Below, in pieces: positions 25,730 through 34,111 of a DNA stretch of 56,144 nt. The notes under the pieces are model-generated. The model searched no databases. It was not told the DNA's origin and was given only the letters and a program-made list of their open reading frames with translations. This DNA comes from Streptomyces lateritius (GTDB taxonomy: Bacteria > Actinomycetota > Actinomycetes > Streptomycetales > Streptomycetaceae), in NCBI RefSeq assembly GCF_014649715.1, contig NZ_BMTO01000003.1:271924-328067 (forward strand), written 5' to 3'. A program made the position numbers and the translations under genes. Positions within the stretch are counted from its first letter, which is position 1; each line of letters starts with the position of its first letter.

Positions 25730-27616
25730 TCATCCGGCGGCGAAGCCGGCCGCCACCCACCGCCCGAGCTCAGCGCGCACGGCCGTGCGCTGCTCGGCCG
25801 TCGCCGGGGCCGCGCTCACCAGCGCGAAGTGCACCGTCGCCGATCCCTCCGAGGTTCCGGACAGGAGGATCCGGCGGGCGGCCGTGCCGCCGGGCTCGGG
25901 GGCGATCGTGATCGCTCCCGAGGCCCCCGGCCCGGTCACCGTACCGAGGTCCGAGACGACCGTGGTCGTGGCGGGATCGAAGCCGGCCGGCAGATGCAGT
26001 TCCGTCGGCGCGCCCGACCCGCCGCCCCGCCACACCAGCAGACCGTACGGAAGGTCCGAGCCGGTCAGCTGTGCCAGGGCGGGCATGCCGGCGGGCACCT
26101 GGCTCCAGGTCAGTGTCTTCCCCGCGTCGCGGGAGCGGTCCTCGTAGAGGAACGCGAGCGTACGGCCGGCGACCGCGCTCGGATACAGACGGTCCAGGAG
26201 CCGCGCGTCCTGGCGGAGCTGGGGGAGGCCCCTGTCGTCGAGGCGTACGGCGGACAGGTCCTCGTCGTTCCAGGCGTCGCCCTCCGTGCGGATCTTCCGG
26301 GGGTTGTCGTTCATCGCCTCGTGATGGCGACCGCTGTAGACGTCCCACTGCCACTGCGTCGCGGACAGCACGGGTCCGGCGGCGGCCGGGTTCCGCCACC
26401 AGTTCCGGCCGTCGAGTCCGCTGTCGAGCGCCTGGTACTGGCCCTTGAGGACGGACGGCGCCTTGTCGGACGAGGTACCGGTCAGGGGGTGACCGAACTC
26501 GCTGACGACGGCGGGGGTGCCCAGGGCGGTGGACCGCTCCCGTACGGCGTTGAAGTCCCCGGCGTACTCACCGTCCTTCGCCTTGGTCAGGTCGAAGAAG
26601 CCGGACATCCGCGCCTGGTCGTAGAAGTGGGTGTTGAACACATAGCGCGGGCCCAGCGGCCCCACGCCGTGCAGGCCGCCGGGCTGTTTCATGAAGGAGA
26701 GGTTGGAGTTCCAGAACATGTGCGGCTCGACGAGGGCGGGTTTGCTCCGCCAGCCCGCCGCGTCCATGCGGGCCCGGAACCTCTCGTAGAACGGCCAGAG
26801 CAGATCCCGCTCCCAGCCGCCGCCGTCCTGCCCGCTCGCGTACTGCCCCGCATAAGGCTCGTTGTACGGGTCGAAGCCGACGATCCCGGCGAACTCGGCC
26901 CGGGTCAGATGCGTGGAGAGATACGCCATGGTCTCCTGCGCGGTGTCGAGGAAGGCGTCCTGGATTCCGTTCCGGTTGGTCCAGAAGTCGCGCATGGCGT
27001 CCTTGACGGTCTGGTTCTGGGTGATGTTCTGACCCCAGTGGGCGCAGATGCCGCAGAACTCCCGCGGGTAGCCGCCCGCTTGGACGACCCAGCGCGGTGC
27101 GCCGTCGCCCGAGTACCAGCTGTCCCCGTCGAAGACGTGGCGGGAGAAGAGGTCCTGATGGAAGTCGGGGTACACACGCAGCCCGACGGCCAGGAACTCC
27201 CGCATCTGTGCCGTCACCCGCGCCAGATACACCTGGTCCACCTGCCCGCGCACGGGCTCGGCTGCCGCCCATGAGAGCAGGAAGCGGACCGAGTTGGCGC
27301 CTCCCAGCTCGCGGACCGCCCGCGCCGACCTACGTGCGTCCTCGGCGTCGGCGAACGGCAGTCCGCCGTTCTCGGCCAGCTTGGTCTCGCCGGACACGTT
27401 GAAACCGCGCAGCACCACCTCGCGGCCGTGGCCGTCGAGGAAGCGTGTGCCGCTGACGGTCAGCTCCGCCGCACGCTCGTCGTACGGAAGGGGATCGGCC
27501 GCCGCTCGTGCCGGTACCCCTGTTCCGAGCGCCGAGGCGACGAGGGCGAGGAGCGCCGCTCCCCACGCCCACCGGCCGAGACGGTGTGGTACGCGAATCC
27601 CCTGGGTCGTCGCCAT
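25730..27616 (-). CDS. Secreted GH5 hydrolase, endoglycoceramidase-like
   Basis: 628 residues. A signal (RWAWGAALLALVASALGTGV, cleaved near ARAAA) exports it. The GH5 barrel follows: VLRGFNVSGETKLAENGG, SVRFLLSWAAAEP, LRVYPDFHQDLFSRHVF, acid/base Glu about 252 in GFDPYNEPY, nucleophile Glu about 373 in PAVVSEFGHP. The NVSG-K and DFHQD-FSR pattern is that of endoglycoceramidases, which release the glycan from glycosphingolipids; a C-terminal beta-sandwich follows. The substrate in soil is uncertain and a steryl or glycolipid glycosidase is possible. ATG 27616 is preferred on the signal peptide; I see no clear ribosome site. Convergent with the truncated MFS gene (7-base gap). Confidence 0.86.
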   Translation of the reverse strand: MATTQGIRVPHRLGRWAWGAALLALVASALGTGVPARAAADPLPYDERAAELTVSGTRFLDGHGREVVLRGFNVSGETKLAENGGLPFADAEDARRSARAVRELGGANSVRFLLSWAAAEPVRGQVDQVYLARVTAQMREFLAVGLRVYPDFHQDLFSRHVFDGDSWYSGDGAPRWVVQAGGYPREFCGICAHWGQNITQNQTVKDAMRDFWTNRNGIQDAFLDTAQETMAYLSTHLTRAEFAGIVGFDPYNEPYAGQYASGQDGGGWERDLLWPFYERFRARMDAAGWRSKPALVEPHMFWNSNLSFMKQPGGLHGVGPLGPRYVFNTHFYDQARMSGFFDLTKAKDGEYAGDFNAVRERSTALGTPAVVSEFGHPLTGTSSDKAPSVLKGQYQALDSGLDGRNWWRNPAAAGPVLSATQWQWDVYSGRHHEAMNDNPRKIRTEGDAWNDEDLSAVRLDDRGLPQLRQDARLLDRLYPSAVAGRTLAFLYEDRSRDAGKTLTWSQVPAGMPALAQLTGSDLPYGLLVWRGGGSGAPTELHLPAGFDPATTTVVSDLGTVTGPGASGAITIAPEPGGTAARRILLSGTSEGSATVHFALVSAAPATAEQRTAVRAELGRWVAAGFAAG

Positions 27617-27772
27617 GGCGTCACTGTCACGGCAATCTGACGATACGTCAATCGTTTGGGTCCTCTCCGCGCTCCGCCGCCCGGGTGTCCCGTCCGCCGT
27701 GTCGGCCCCCGGGCGGACGGCCCCGGTATCAGGATGTGGCCCGCAGTTTCCGACCTGGCAGGAGGCCCTTCC

Positions 27773-28057
27773 ATGCTCGAACGCAAACGCCGCAAGGGCG
27801 GCAAGAACCACACGGAGATCACCTTCGTCCTGCCGGCGGACACCCCGCCCGGACCGGTCAGCGTGGTCGGCGACTTCAACGACTGGAAGCCCGGCACGCA
27901 CGAGCTGCGCCCCCGCGAGGACGGCAGCCGCGCGGTCACCGTCGCCCTGCCCGGTGCGAGCACGCACGCCTTCCGCTACCTGGCCGCGGGCGACTACTGG
28001 TTCAACGACGAGGCGGCCGACGCGCTCGAAGGTCCCAACAGTCTCGTGCGTACCTGA
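27773..28057 (+). CDS. Small CBM48 / isoamylase early-set domain protein
   Basis: 94 residues, the whole protein being one immunoglobulin-like carbohydrate-binding module: ITFVLPADTPPGPVSVVGDF, NDWKPGTHELRPREDG and FRYLAAGDYWFNDEAAD. These are the FNDW and FRY---G-W-ND motifs seen in AMPK-beta, branching enzymes and isoamylases. Single-domain copies are common in actinobacteria and of unknown role; glycogen or maltodextrin binding is inferred. A basic N-terminus (LERKRRKGGKNH) precedes it. AGGAGG with 7-base spacing supports ATG 27773. Divergent from GH5. Confidence 0.88.
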   Translation: MLERKRRKGGKNHTEITFVLPADTPPGPVSVVGDFNDWKPGTHELRPREDGSRAVTVALPGASTHAFRYLAAGDYWFNDEAADALEGPNSLVRT

Positions 28058-28131
28058 GACCCGTCCGGCCGCCTGCCGCTACCGCGCGCCTCCGAGGTGC
28101 GCGGGACGCGGCGGGTGGCAAGACTGAAGGC

Positions 28132-28332
28132 ATGGCGAACAAGGCAGCACTCGAGGGCGGTCCGGCCGATCTGCCCGAGCGGATCGTGCCCCTCGACACG
28201 TCGGACGACGACCTGAAGATCCCCCACCGCGGCGGATACGAGCACTTCAAGGCCACCGCACGGCACCAGGACGGCCCGGAGGGCCGGCTCCCGGTCTACG
28301 AGTGGTGGGAGCGTACCGAGATCGCCGAGTGA
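28132..28332 (+). CDS. Small conserved protein, DUF5988-like
   Basis: 66 residues: a short N-terminus, ALEGGPADLPERIVPL, then KIPHRGGYEHFKAT and a C-terminal VYEWWERTEIAE. It resembles a short Streptomyces family I recall as DUF5988, found beside secondary-metabolism and regulatory genes; no function known. AAGG precedes ATG. It is on the same strand as the CBM48 protein, 74 bases downstream. Confidence 0.7.
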   Translation: MANKAALEGGPADLPERIVPLDTSDDDLKIPHRGGYEHFKATARHQDGPEGRLPVYEWWERTEIAE

Positions 28333-28374
28333 CCTCTCCGGCACCGGAGGCCACGCGTCGTCGCCGGACACCCG

Positions 28375-29748
28375 TCATACGACGGTCTGCGGCGCCGCAG
28401 GGTCGGTCGCGACAGGGTCGTTCGCGGACGGCTCCGTCGTCGCCGGTTCCGGTGCGGGGCGGCGGTTGCCGATGCCGCGGTAGACGACCGGCAGCCGGTG
28501 GAGCAGAGCCGGAGGCAGGCAGTTCTTCGCGTCGACCACCACCCGCGGCTCGCGCATACGGGCGGTGAGATCCGCCCAGTCCGCCTCGACGGCCTGCGGC
28601 CACTCCGTCAGGACCAGGATGGCGTGTGCTCCCGCCACCGCCGTGAGCAGGGCGGTGTGCGGGGTGGCCGAAGGGGCGAGGTGGCTCAGCTCGTCGGGGG
28701 TGAGGCCCGGGTCCCAGACCCGGACGGCGGCTCCCTGCTCCTGGAGGAGCGGCAGGAGCACGCGGCTCGGCGCGGACCTGAGGTCGTCGCTCCACGGCTC
28801 GTGACGGACACCGAGGACCGCGACCTCCCGCTCCCGCAACCGCCCGCCCACGCTCTCCCTGAGGAGCCCGAGGACAGCGGCGGGCTGCTGGGCATCGGTC
28901 CGCACGGTGGCGTCGAGGAGGGGCGTAGGGATGCCCTGCCCGGCCGCCCAGTGGAAGAGCGCGGCGGTGTCCTTGGGCAGGCAGGAGGCGCCGTGTCCCA
29001 TGCCCGGCCGGAGCAGCGCGTGGCCGATGCGCGGATCGAGCCCGACGCCCTGGATGACGTGGTCGATGTTGAGGTCCGGCGCGGCGCACATGCGGGCCAG
29101 CTCGTTCGCGAAGCTGATCTTGGTGGCGAGGAAGGCGTTGCTCGCGTACTTGATCATTTCCGCCGTGGCCGGCGTGGACGTCACCCAGGGGCAGCTCACC
29201 GACCGGTACAGGTCACGCAGCACGGTGACGGCCTCCGGGTGGTGCGCGCCGGCGACGATCCGCGCGGGGGCCTGCCAGTCGTCGAGGGCGCTTCCCTGGT
29301 TCAGGAACTCCGGATTGCAGACGAAGCGCTGCCGCAGTTCGGGATACTCGGCGAGGAGCATGTCACTGGTCCCCGGCGGAACGGTCGACTTCAGCACCAC
29401 CAGCGGGGCACCCGCCAGTTCGGCGGACTCCTCGATCGCCGTCAGGACCTGGGAGAGATTCGCCGACCCGTCGGCGGCGGGCGGGGTCCCGACGCAGATC
29501 ATCACCACATCGAGCGGGTCGGCCACCATGGCGTCGGCGAGGTCCTCGACGAACTCCAGCCGGCCGGTGCGCAGGACGGCGGTCATCTGCTGGATCAGTC
29601 CCGGTTCCAGGACGGGCGGCTCCCCGGCCCGCAGGCACGCGAGCCGCTCCCTGTCCTGCTCCACGCCCACGACCCGGTGCCCCTGCTGCGCCAGGGCGAC
29701 CGCCCCCGTCAGACCGACGTACCCCTGACCCACCACCGCTGCCCGCAT
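28375..29748 (-). CDS. UDP-glucose/GDP-mannose 6-dehydrogenase family protein
   Basis: 457 residues. NAD-dependent four-electron oxidation of a nucleotide sugar (UDP-glucose to UDP-glucuronate in the main branch). N-terminal Rossmann GQGYVGLTGAVALAQQGHRV, then VGTPPAADGSANL, KSTVPPGTS and NPEFLNQGSALDD; central YASNAFLATKISFANELA; catalytic Cys about 254 in GHGASCLPKDTAAL. The motif is usually GGSCFPKD, so Ala and Leu here are unusual, but the Cys and Lys remain. The C-terminal domain has LGVRHEPWSDDLRSAPS. A Pro/Thr-rich tail of about 25 residues follows. GAGGAG precedes ATG 29748. No glycosyltransferase genes are adjacent, so its pathway is unclear. Confidence 0.92.
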   Translation of the reverse strand: MRAAVVGQGYVGLTGAVALAQQGHRVVGVEQDRERLACLRAGEPPVLEPGLIQQMTAVLRTGRLEFVEDLADAMVADPLDVVMICVGTPPAADGSANLSQVLTAIEESAELAGAPLVVLKSTVPPGTSDMLLAEYPELRQRFVCNPEFLNQGSALDDWQAPARIVAGAHHPEAVTVLRDLYRSVSCPWVTSTPATAEMIKYASNAFLATKISFANELARMCAAPDLNIDHVIQGVGLDPRIGHALLRPGMGHGASCLPKDTAALFHWAAGQGIPTPLLDATVRTDAQQPAAVLGLLRESVGGRLREREVAVLGVRHEPWSDDLRSAPSRVLLPLLQEQGAAVRVWDPGLTPDELSHLAPSATPHTALLTAVAGAHAILVLTEWPQAVEADWADLTARMREPRVVVDAKNCLPPALLHRLPVVYRGIGNRRPAPEPATTEPSANDPVATDPAAPQTVV

Positions 29749-29826
29749 CGCCGCTCCTCGGAGGTCGCCCGTTCCGTCCCCACCACAGAAGCACAAGGGG
29801 TGACCGGATCGCCTCTTGTGGTCACC

Positions 29827-30321
29827 CTACGTGCCTCTCCGGCGGGTCTCCTCGGGCGAGGCCTCGCGGCTCATCGGGCCCCACTCCCCGTTCTGACCGG
29901 CGACGACCGACTCGGCCTCCTTGATCACCGCATCGGCCACCCAGCCCAGTGGCGCCACGTCACGCACCAGCGGTTCGTTGTCCGGCCCGCGCCCCGCTTC
30001 CGTACCGCGCAGAAGCCACGGCCGGACGCCCGGCCCCCTTATGCGGGGCAGGTGCGAGTAGTCGTGGAGGCGGCGCGCCGCCCAGACGCGGAGCGACCGG
30101 TCCTCCCACCAGGGCTCGGCGTCGAGCGGGTTGGCCGAGAGGCCGGGCAGCTCGATGCCCGTCAGACCGTCGCGACTGGTGTGCTCGGCCAGGTCGAAGC
30201 CGGGTCCTCTCGACCATCGCAGGTACAGCCCGCCGCGGGCGGCGAGCAGGCCCGCGAGCTCGTCCAGCGACCCGATGACGGGCATGTCCTGGAGGGTGCG
30301 GAGATCGTCGGGGGTGTTCAT
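29827..30321 (-). CDS. Conserved hypothetical protein (DUF6098-like)
   Basis: 164 residues, soluble, no signal. Recognisable conserved stretch: LYLRWSRGPGFDLAEHTSRD, ELPGLSANPLDAEPWW and VWAARRLHDYSHLP. This matches a Streptomyces family I recall as DUF6098, often annotated only as hypothetical. Rich in Trp and Arg. On the same strand and upstream of the nucleotide-sugar dehydrogenase by about 80 bases, so possibly cotranscribed, but I infer no functional link. Confidence 0.75.
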   Translation of the reverse strand: MNTPDDLRTLQDMPVIGSLDELAGLLAARGGLYLRWSRGPGFDLAEHTSRDGLTGIELPGLSANPLDAEPWWEDRSLRVWAARRLHDYSHLPRIRGPGVRPWLLRGTEAGRGPDNEPLVRDVAPLGWVADAVIKEAESVVAGQNGEWGPMSREASPEETRRRGT

Positions 30322-30433
30322 GCGCGGCGGCTACCCGAGCCGGCCCGGCGTACGCCTGCGGGCATGCGACGAGCGTGTGGAGGGGCGGATGTGTGCGCGA
30401 CCCGCCGTGGTCGCGATCACCGCCGTACGCGGA

Positions 30434-30457
30434 AGGCCCCGACCGGGGTCGGGGCCT
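30434..30457. terminator. Hairpin terminator downstream of the DUF4232 lipoprotein gene
   Basis: AGGCCCCGACC and GGTCGGGGCCT pair perfectly (11 bp) around a 2-base loop, 30 bases beyond the stop of the minus-strand gene at 30488. Confidence 0.7.
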
Positions 30458-30487
30458 CGCCGTGCGTGGGGGAGTCGGCTCAGCGGC

Positions 30488-31252
30488 TCAGAACTCGTCG
30501 GCGCCGTTGCGCAGTTCGGGCGTCCAGAAACCGGTCCTGGCGACGGCGTCGTCGACGGCGAGGCCGCCCTTGGGCGCGGAGACGACCTTGCTGCCCTCGG
30601 CGGGGCCGTCGGCGGCGAAGAGGTTCACGTGGAAGGAGGTGACCACCCGGTTGTTCTCGTCGACGCCGCCTTCGTTGACGCGGACGGCCGCGTACGCCGG
30701 GGCGCCGGCGTTCAGCACGACGGGGGTGGCGGGCCTGCTCTTGGCGACGGACGGGACGTCCTTGGCGGTCTGGATGTCGCCGAACGCGATGAGCGGGTAC
30801 CGGAGCAGCGTGCAGGCGCGGCCGGAGACGTTCGTCGCGGTGAGGGTGATGTGCGTGGTCGGCACGCCCTCCTGCTTGGCCGCGGAGATCTTGAGGTCGT
30901 CGACGGTGCAGGCCGGGGCCTTGCCGCCGGGGTTCTTCTTGGCTCCGGCCTGCGTGGCGGGGTCGGCTGAGTCGGACGATCCGGAGGTTCCCGAACCGGA
31001 GGCGCTCGAACCCGAGGTGCTCGGGCCGGAGGTGCCGGAGCCCGCCGTGGCGGCGCCCGAGGTGCCCGTGCCGGCCGTGTCGCCGCCGGCCGTGCCCGTG
31101 TCGCCGCCCCGCGCGGCCGCCGAGCTGGAGGCGGGGACGGCGGCGCCCTGGTCCTTCGCGCCGTCACCGCCGCCACAGGCCGTGAGCGTCAGGCTGAGCG
31201 CGGCGACGAGGGTCGACGCGACAAGGGCAGGGCGGCGGATGGACGTACGCAT
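30488..31252 (-). CDS. DUF4232 domain lipoprotein
   Basis: 254 residues. The signal ALVASTLVAALSLTLTACGG ends in a lipobox (LTAC), so the protein is lipid-anchored outside. A 90-residue Gly/Ser/Thr/Ala spacer with repeated GTSG and SGSS units leads to a C-terminal beta domain, ACTVDDLKISAAKQEG to the end. The pattern (C-DDL, NVSGRACTLLRYP, FHVNLFAADG) fits DUF4232, common in actinobacterial exported proteins and of unknown role. The GGGGAG before ATG supports the start. Followed by a clean hairpin. Confidence 0.85.
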   Translation of the reverse strand: MRTSIRRPALVASTLVAALSLTLTACGGGDGAKDQGAAVPASSSAAARGGDTGTAGGDTAGTGTSGAATAGSGTSGPSTSGSSASGSGTSGSSDSADPATQAGAKKNPGGKAPACTVDDLKISAAKQEGVPTTHITLTATNVSGRACTLLRYPLIAFGDIQTAKDVPSVAKSRPATPVVLNAGAPAYAAVRVNEGGVDENNRVVTSFHVNLFAADGPAEGSKVVSAPKGGLAVDDAVARTGFWTPELRNGADEF

Positions 31253-31377
31253 AGGAGGCTCCCCGTGTGTGGTGGTGCGGTCGTTCGGTCGGTGGTCGTT
31301 CCGGGTACGGACGACCGGTCTCCCCACAGCTTCGGTGCCCGCCCTGCCGTTCCGCTGACGTACCGCTGACGTACGGC

Positions 31378-32169
31378 TCACGTCCGGGAGACGGCCGGCT
31401 CCAGGGAGATCGCGACCAGTCGCTCGCTGACCCCGGCCGGGCTCCGGCCCGTCACCGCGGCGCGATGGGCGCGGACCGCCGGGTCGGAGACGGTGAGGGT
31501 CACCACCGGGCAGTTCGCGGCGTCGTTGGTGTCCGTGGGCGAGCAACGGCCCACGTCGTGGAGCGTGTGTCCGGGGCAGAGCGCGCCGGCCGGGAGGTCG
31601 ATGTCCAGCAGCAGGGGCTTGCCGGGCGCGACGCGGAACCGGCCGGAGGACGGGACCTTCGCCGGCCCGTCCGGCCGCGGCTCGTCCACGACGGTCGCGG
31701 TGAGCCCGTGGGCCGAGGCCCGGAGCCCCTCGCCGTGCGGGCCGTGGATGTCGACCGTGACCCGGCCCCGGGAGACCGGCGCGTCCAGCAGCAGAGGCCG
31801 GTCGGCGACGCGGACGGCCGCGTGGACGGTGAAGCGGCCCCGGCCCGGTGTCTTGGAACCCGGGTCGAAGTACCCCCAGCCGCCCAGCGCCAGGAGCGGA
31901 TCCCTGCCCCGCTCCCCGTCGCCGCGGGCGACCGGCCGCGGCCACTCGTCCACCTGGCATCTGGAGAGCCGGGCCGTGCCGCCACCGGGCAGAGGCCTGT
32001 CCCGCAACGGCCCGGCGAGGACCGGAGGCCGGGCGGAGCCGCGGCTGTCCCCGGTGGCGGCTCCGTCGGACAACGGCGAGGACGGGAACGTCAGGAGTGC
32101 CATCAGTATGAGGAAGGCGACGGCGGGCACCGAGAGAATGAACCAGGAGCGTGGCGACAGGCGGAACAT
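31378..32169 (-). CDS. Membrane-anchored or secreted protein of unknown function
   Basis: 263 residues. One N-terminal hydrophobic helix (WFILSVPAVAFLILMALLTF) acts as signal or anchor; the remainder is hydrophilic and beta-rich, with a run of Cys (SRCQVDE, GALCPGH, GRCSPTD, AANCPVV) that could form two disulfides outside the cell. I do not recognise the family. The small ORF at 32170-32238 ends exactly at its start codon, implying translational coupling. The gene lies 125 bases upstream of the DUF4232 lipoprotein on the same strand. Confidence 0.7.
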   Translation of the reverse strand: MFRLSPRSWFILSVPAVAFLILMALLTFPSSPLSDGAATGDSRGSARPPVLAGPLRDRPLPGGGTARLSRCQVDEWPRPVARGDGERGRDPLLALGGWGYFDPGSKTPGRGRFTVHAAVRVADRPLLLDAPVSRGRVTVDIHGPHGEGLRASAHGLTATVVDEPRPDGPAKVPSSGRFRVAPGKPLLLDIDLPAGALCPGHTLHDVGRCSPTDTNDAANCPVVTLTVSDPAVRAHRAAVTGRSPAGVSERLVAISLEPAVSRT

Positions 32170-32238
32170 TCAGGCACGCCCCGGCACGGGCTCGTGGCGG
32201 CGGCCGTCGACCAGGGATATCGGATCACGTGTGCTCAT
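32170..32238 (-). CDS. 22-codon small ORF directly coupled to the next gene
   Basis: ATG 32238 encodes MSTRDPISLVDGRRHEPVPG followed by RA and a stop. GAAAGGA precedes the ATG. Its TGA is immediately followed by the ATG of the gene ending at 31378 (TGAATG). The arrangement suggests a translated leader or coupling peptide. Third-position bias is too short to judge and I know no homolog. The 235 bases between it and opcA hold nothing else I can name. Confidence 0.35.
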   Translation of the reverse strand: MSTRDPISLVDGRRHEPVPGRA

Positions 32239-32473
32239 GATCCTTTCAACGCACGCGCGGCCGAGAACGTCACCCCGCCCCCGCCCCGCCCGCGCGGTGG
32301 GCGAACGGTGGACAAGGCGCCACGGTCGTGAGCGCCGGGCCCGAAGTGAACGGGCGACGGGATTCGGCCACGGGGCGTCGTTCGACAGGTGGAAAGCCGC
32401 CCAGTGGAAGATCCTCGACCCATCGAGCGCTTACCGGAACAGAGGTACGCGACGGAAGGGACAGGCGCCGGAC

Positions 32474-33532
32474 ATGAAGATCGATCTCACCGACACCACC
32501 TCCGGCAAGATCAACAAGGCGATCCTCGCGGGTCGCCGCGCCGTCGGCACGCCCGCCGTCGGCGTGGTGCTCACCCTCGTCATCGTGACGGACGAGGAGA
32601 ACGCCTACGACGCGGTGAAAGCCGCCGGTGACGCCTCCCGCGAGCACCCCTCCCGCACCCTGGTCGTCATCAAGCGCCATGCCCGTTCGCCGCGCGGGCG
32701 GCACGAGGCCCGGCTCGACGCGGAGGTCCGCGTGGGCAGCGACGCCGGCTCCGGCGAGACCGTCGTCCTGCGGCTGCACGGCGAACTCGGCGCGCGGGCC
32801 GACTCGGTGGTTCTGCCGCTGCTGCTGCCCGACGCGCCGGTCGTCGTCTGGTGGCCGGTCGACGCCCCGGAGGTCCCCTCCGAGGACCCGCTCGGCGCGC
32901 TCGCCCAGCGCCGCATCACCGACGCCTACGCCGTCGAGGACCCGCTGGCGGCGCTCGACGTCCGCGCCGCGTCCTACGCCCCCGGCGACACGGACCTGGC
33001 CTGGACCCGGCTCACGCCGTGGCGCTCGATGCTCGCCGCCGCTCTGGACCAGGCCCGTACGACGGTCGTCTCGGCGGCGGTTGAGAGCGAGGCCGACAAC
33101 CCCAGCGCCGAACTCCTCGCCCGCTGGTTCGCGGACCGGCTGCGGGTGCCGGTCGAGCGGGTCGTCACCGGAGGGCCGGTCGTGACGGCCGTACGTCTCG
33201 GTACGCCCGACGGGGAGATCCGGATCGACCGGCCCGAGGGGCCGGTGGCCAGGCTGACCATCCCCGGACAACCCAGCCGTGTGCTCGCGCTGAAGGTGCG
33301 GACGACCGCCGAACTGATCGCGGAGGAGCTGCGCAGGCTCGACCCCGACGAGATCTACGCCTCCGCGCTACGGGCCAAGGTCACGCCCCTGCCCGCCACG
33401 CCGCACGTCCCGCCCGAGCGGCAGGGGCCCTCCGAGCCCCCCGGGGCGGCCGCGTCGCCCGGGTCCGCGGAGGCGCCCACCGGGCCGCCGCCCTCACCGC
33501 CGCCCGGGGCTCCCGCGCCGAGCGGTGCCTGA
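32474..33532 (+). CDS. opcA: Glucose-6-phosphate dehydrogenase assembly protein OpcA
   Basis: 352 residues. OpcA is an actinobacterial and cyanobacterial partner that assembles and activates glucose-6-phosphate dehydrogenase oligomers. Matching sequence: MKIDLTDTTSGKINKAI, RTLVVIKRHARSPRGR, LPLLLPDAPVVVWWPVD, DPLGALAQRRITDA, YAPGDTDLAWTRLTPWR. The Pro/Ala-rich tail (about 35 residues) is typical. Normally opcA follows zwf and tal; here neither is adjacent, so this is probably an additional copy moved or duplicated away. ATG follows GGACAGGCGCCGGAC, with only a weak ribosome site. Confidence 0.93.
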   Translation: MKIDLTDTTSGKINKAILAGRRAVGTPAVGVVLTLVIVTDEENAYDAVKAAGDASREHPSRTLVVIKRHARSPRGRHEARLDAEVRVGSDAGSGETVVLRLHGELGARADSVVLPLLLPDAPVVVWWPVDAPEVPSEDPLGALAQRRITDAYAVEDPLAALDVRAASYAPGDTDLAWTRLTPWRSMLAAALDQARTTVVSAAVESEADNPSAELLARWFADRLRVPVERVVTGGPVVTAVRLGTPDGEIRIDRPEGPVARLTIPGQPSRVLALKVRTTAELIAEELRRLDPDEIYASALRAKVTPLPATPHVPPERQGPSEPPGAAASPGSAEAPTGPPPSPPPGAPAPSGA

Positions 33533-33553
33533 GGGCGGCGGCAGCCGCGGACC

Positions 33554-33985
33554 TCAGGCGGTGAAGCGCCGGACGTACCGCTTCTGCCAGGGCGTCTCGA
33601 CGGCTCGCGGGTGGTAGCTCCGGCGTACGAACTCCACCGCCCGGTCCGGCGACACGCCGTCCAGGACCGCGAGGCAGGCCAGGGCCGTACCCGTCCGCCC
33701 GATGCCGCCCCCGCAGGCGATCTCCACACGCCCCTCGGCCGCTCGGTCCCACGCCTCGCCGAAGACGGCCCGGGCCTGGCCGGGATCGGCGGGAAGCCGG
33801 AAGTCGGGCCAGCGCAGCCACCGAGCCTCCCAGGGCACCTCGGGCGGGTGCTTGCCGAGCAGATGGACGGCGAAGTCCGGCGTCGGCCCCGGCGGGAGAG
33901 GGTTCCGCAGCCCGCGCCCGCGCACCAGGCGCCCGGACGGGAGCCGCAGGACGCCCGGGTCGCTCGCTTTCCAGAAAACGGTCAT
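33554..33985 (-). CDS. Small protein-tyrosine-phosphatase-like protein
   Basis: 143 residues. The active-site loop CGGGIGRTGTAL at about 90-101 matches CxxxxxR(S/T), and an upstream Asp in WLRWPDFRLP could be the general acid. The fold is that of compact dual-specificity/tyrosine phosphatases. The gene overlaps nothing and is convergent with opcA (21-base gap) and divergent from an IclR gene. ATG 33985 has a weak ribosome site. Substrate unknown. Confidence 0.82.
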   Translation of the reverse strand: MTVFWKASDPGVLRLPSGRLVRGRGLRNPLPPGPTPDFAVHLLGKHPPEVPWEARWLRWPDFRLPADPGQARAVFGEAWDRAAEGRVEIACGGGIGRTGTALACLAVLDGVSPDRAVEFVRRSYHPRAVETPWQKRYVRRFTA

Positions 33986-34028
33986 CAGATCACCGTAACC
34001 GCCAGAGTCGGTCCGCCGTGGCTGTGTG

Positions 34029-34041
34029 CGAAATCTCGAAC
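34029..34041. promoter_or_regulatory. Putative operator in the promoter of the IclR gene
   Basis: CGAAATCTCGAAC differs by one base from CGAAATATCGAAC at the arabinan locus (15110-15122). A good -10 (TAGGGT, 34063-34068) lies 22 bases downstream, so the site sits at the -35 position. It could be the IclR regulator's own site. Confidence 0.5.
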
Positions 34042-34111
34042 ACCGAGGGGCGCTCCCAGGGATAGGGTGGCGTCGCCGCGGGGGCAGCCGCGGACGGACC
34101 GAAGGTTGAGG

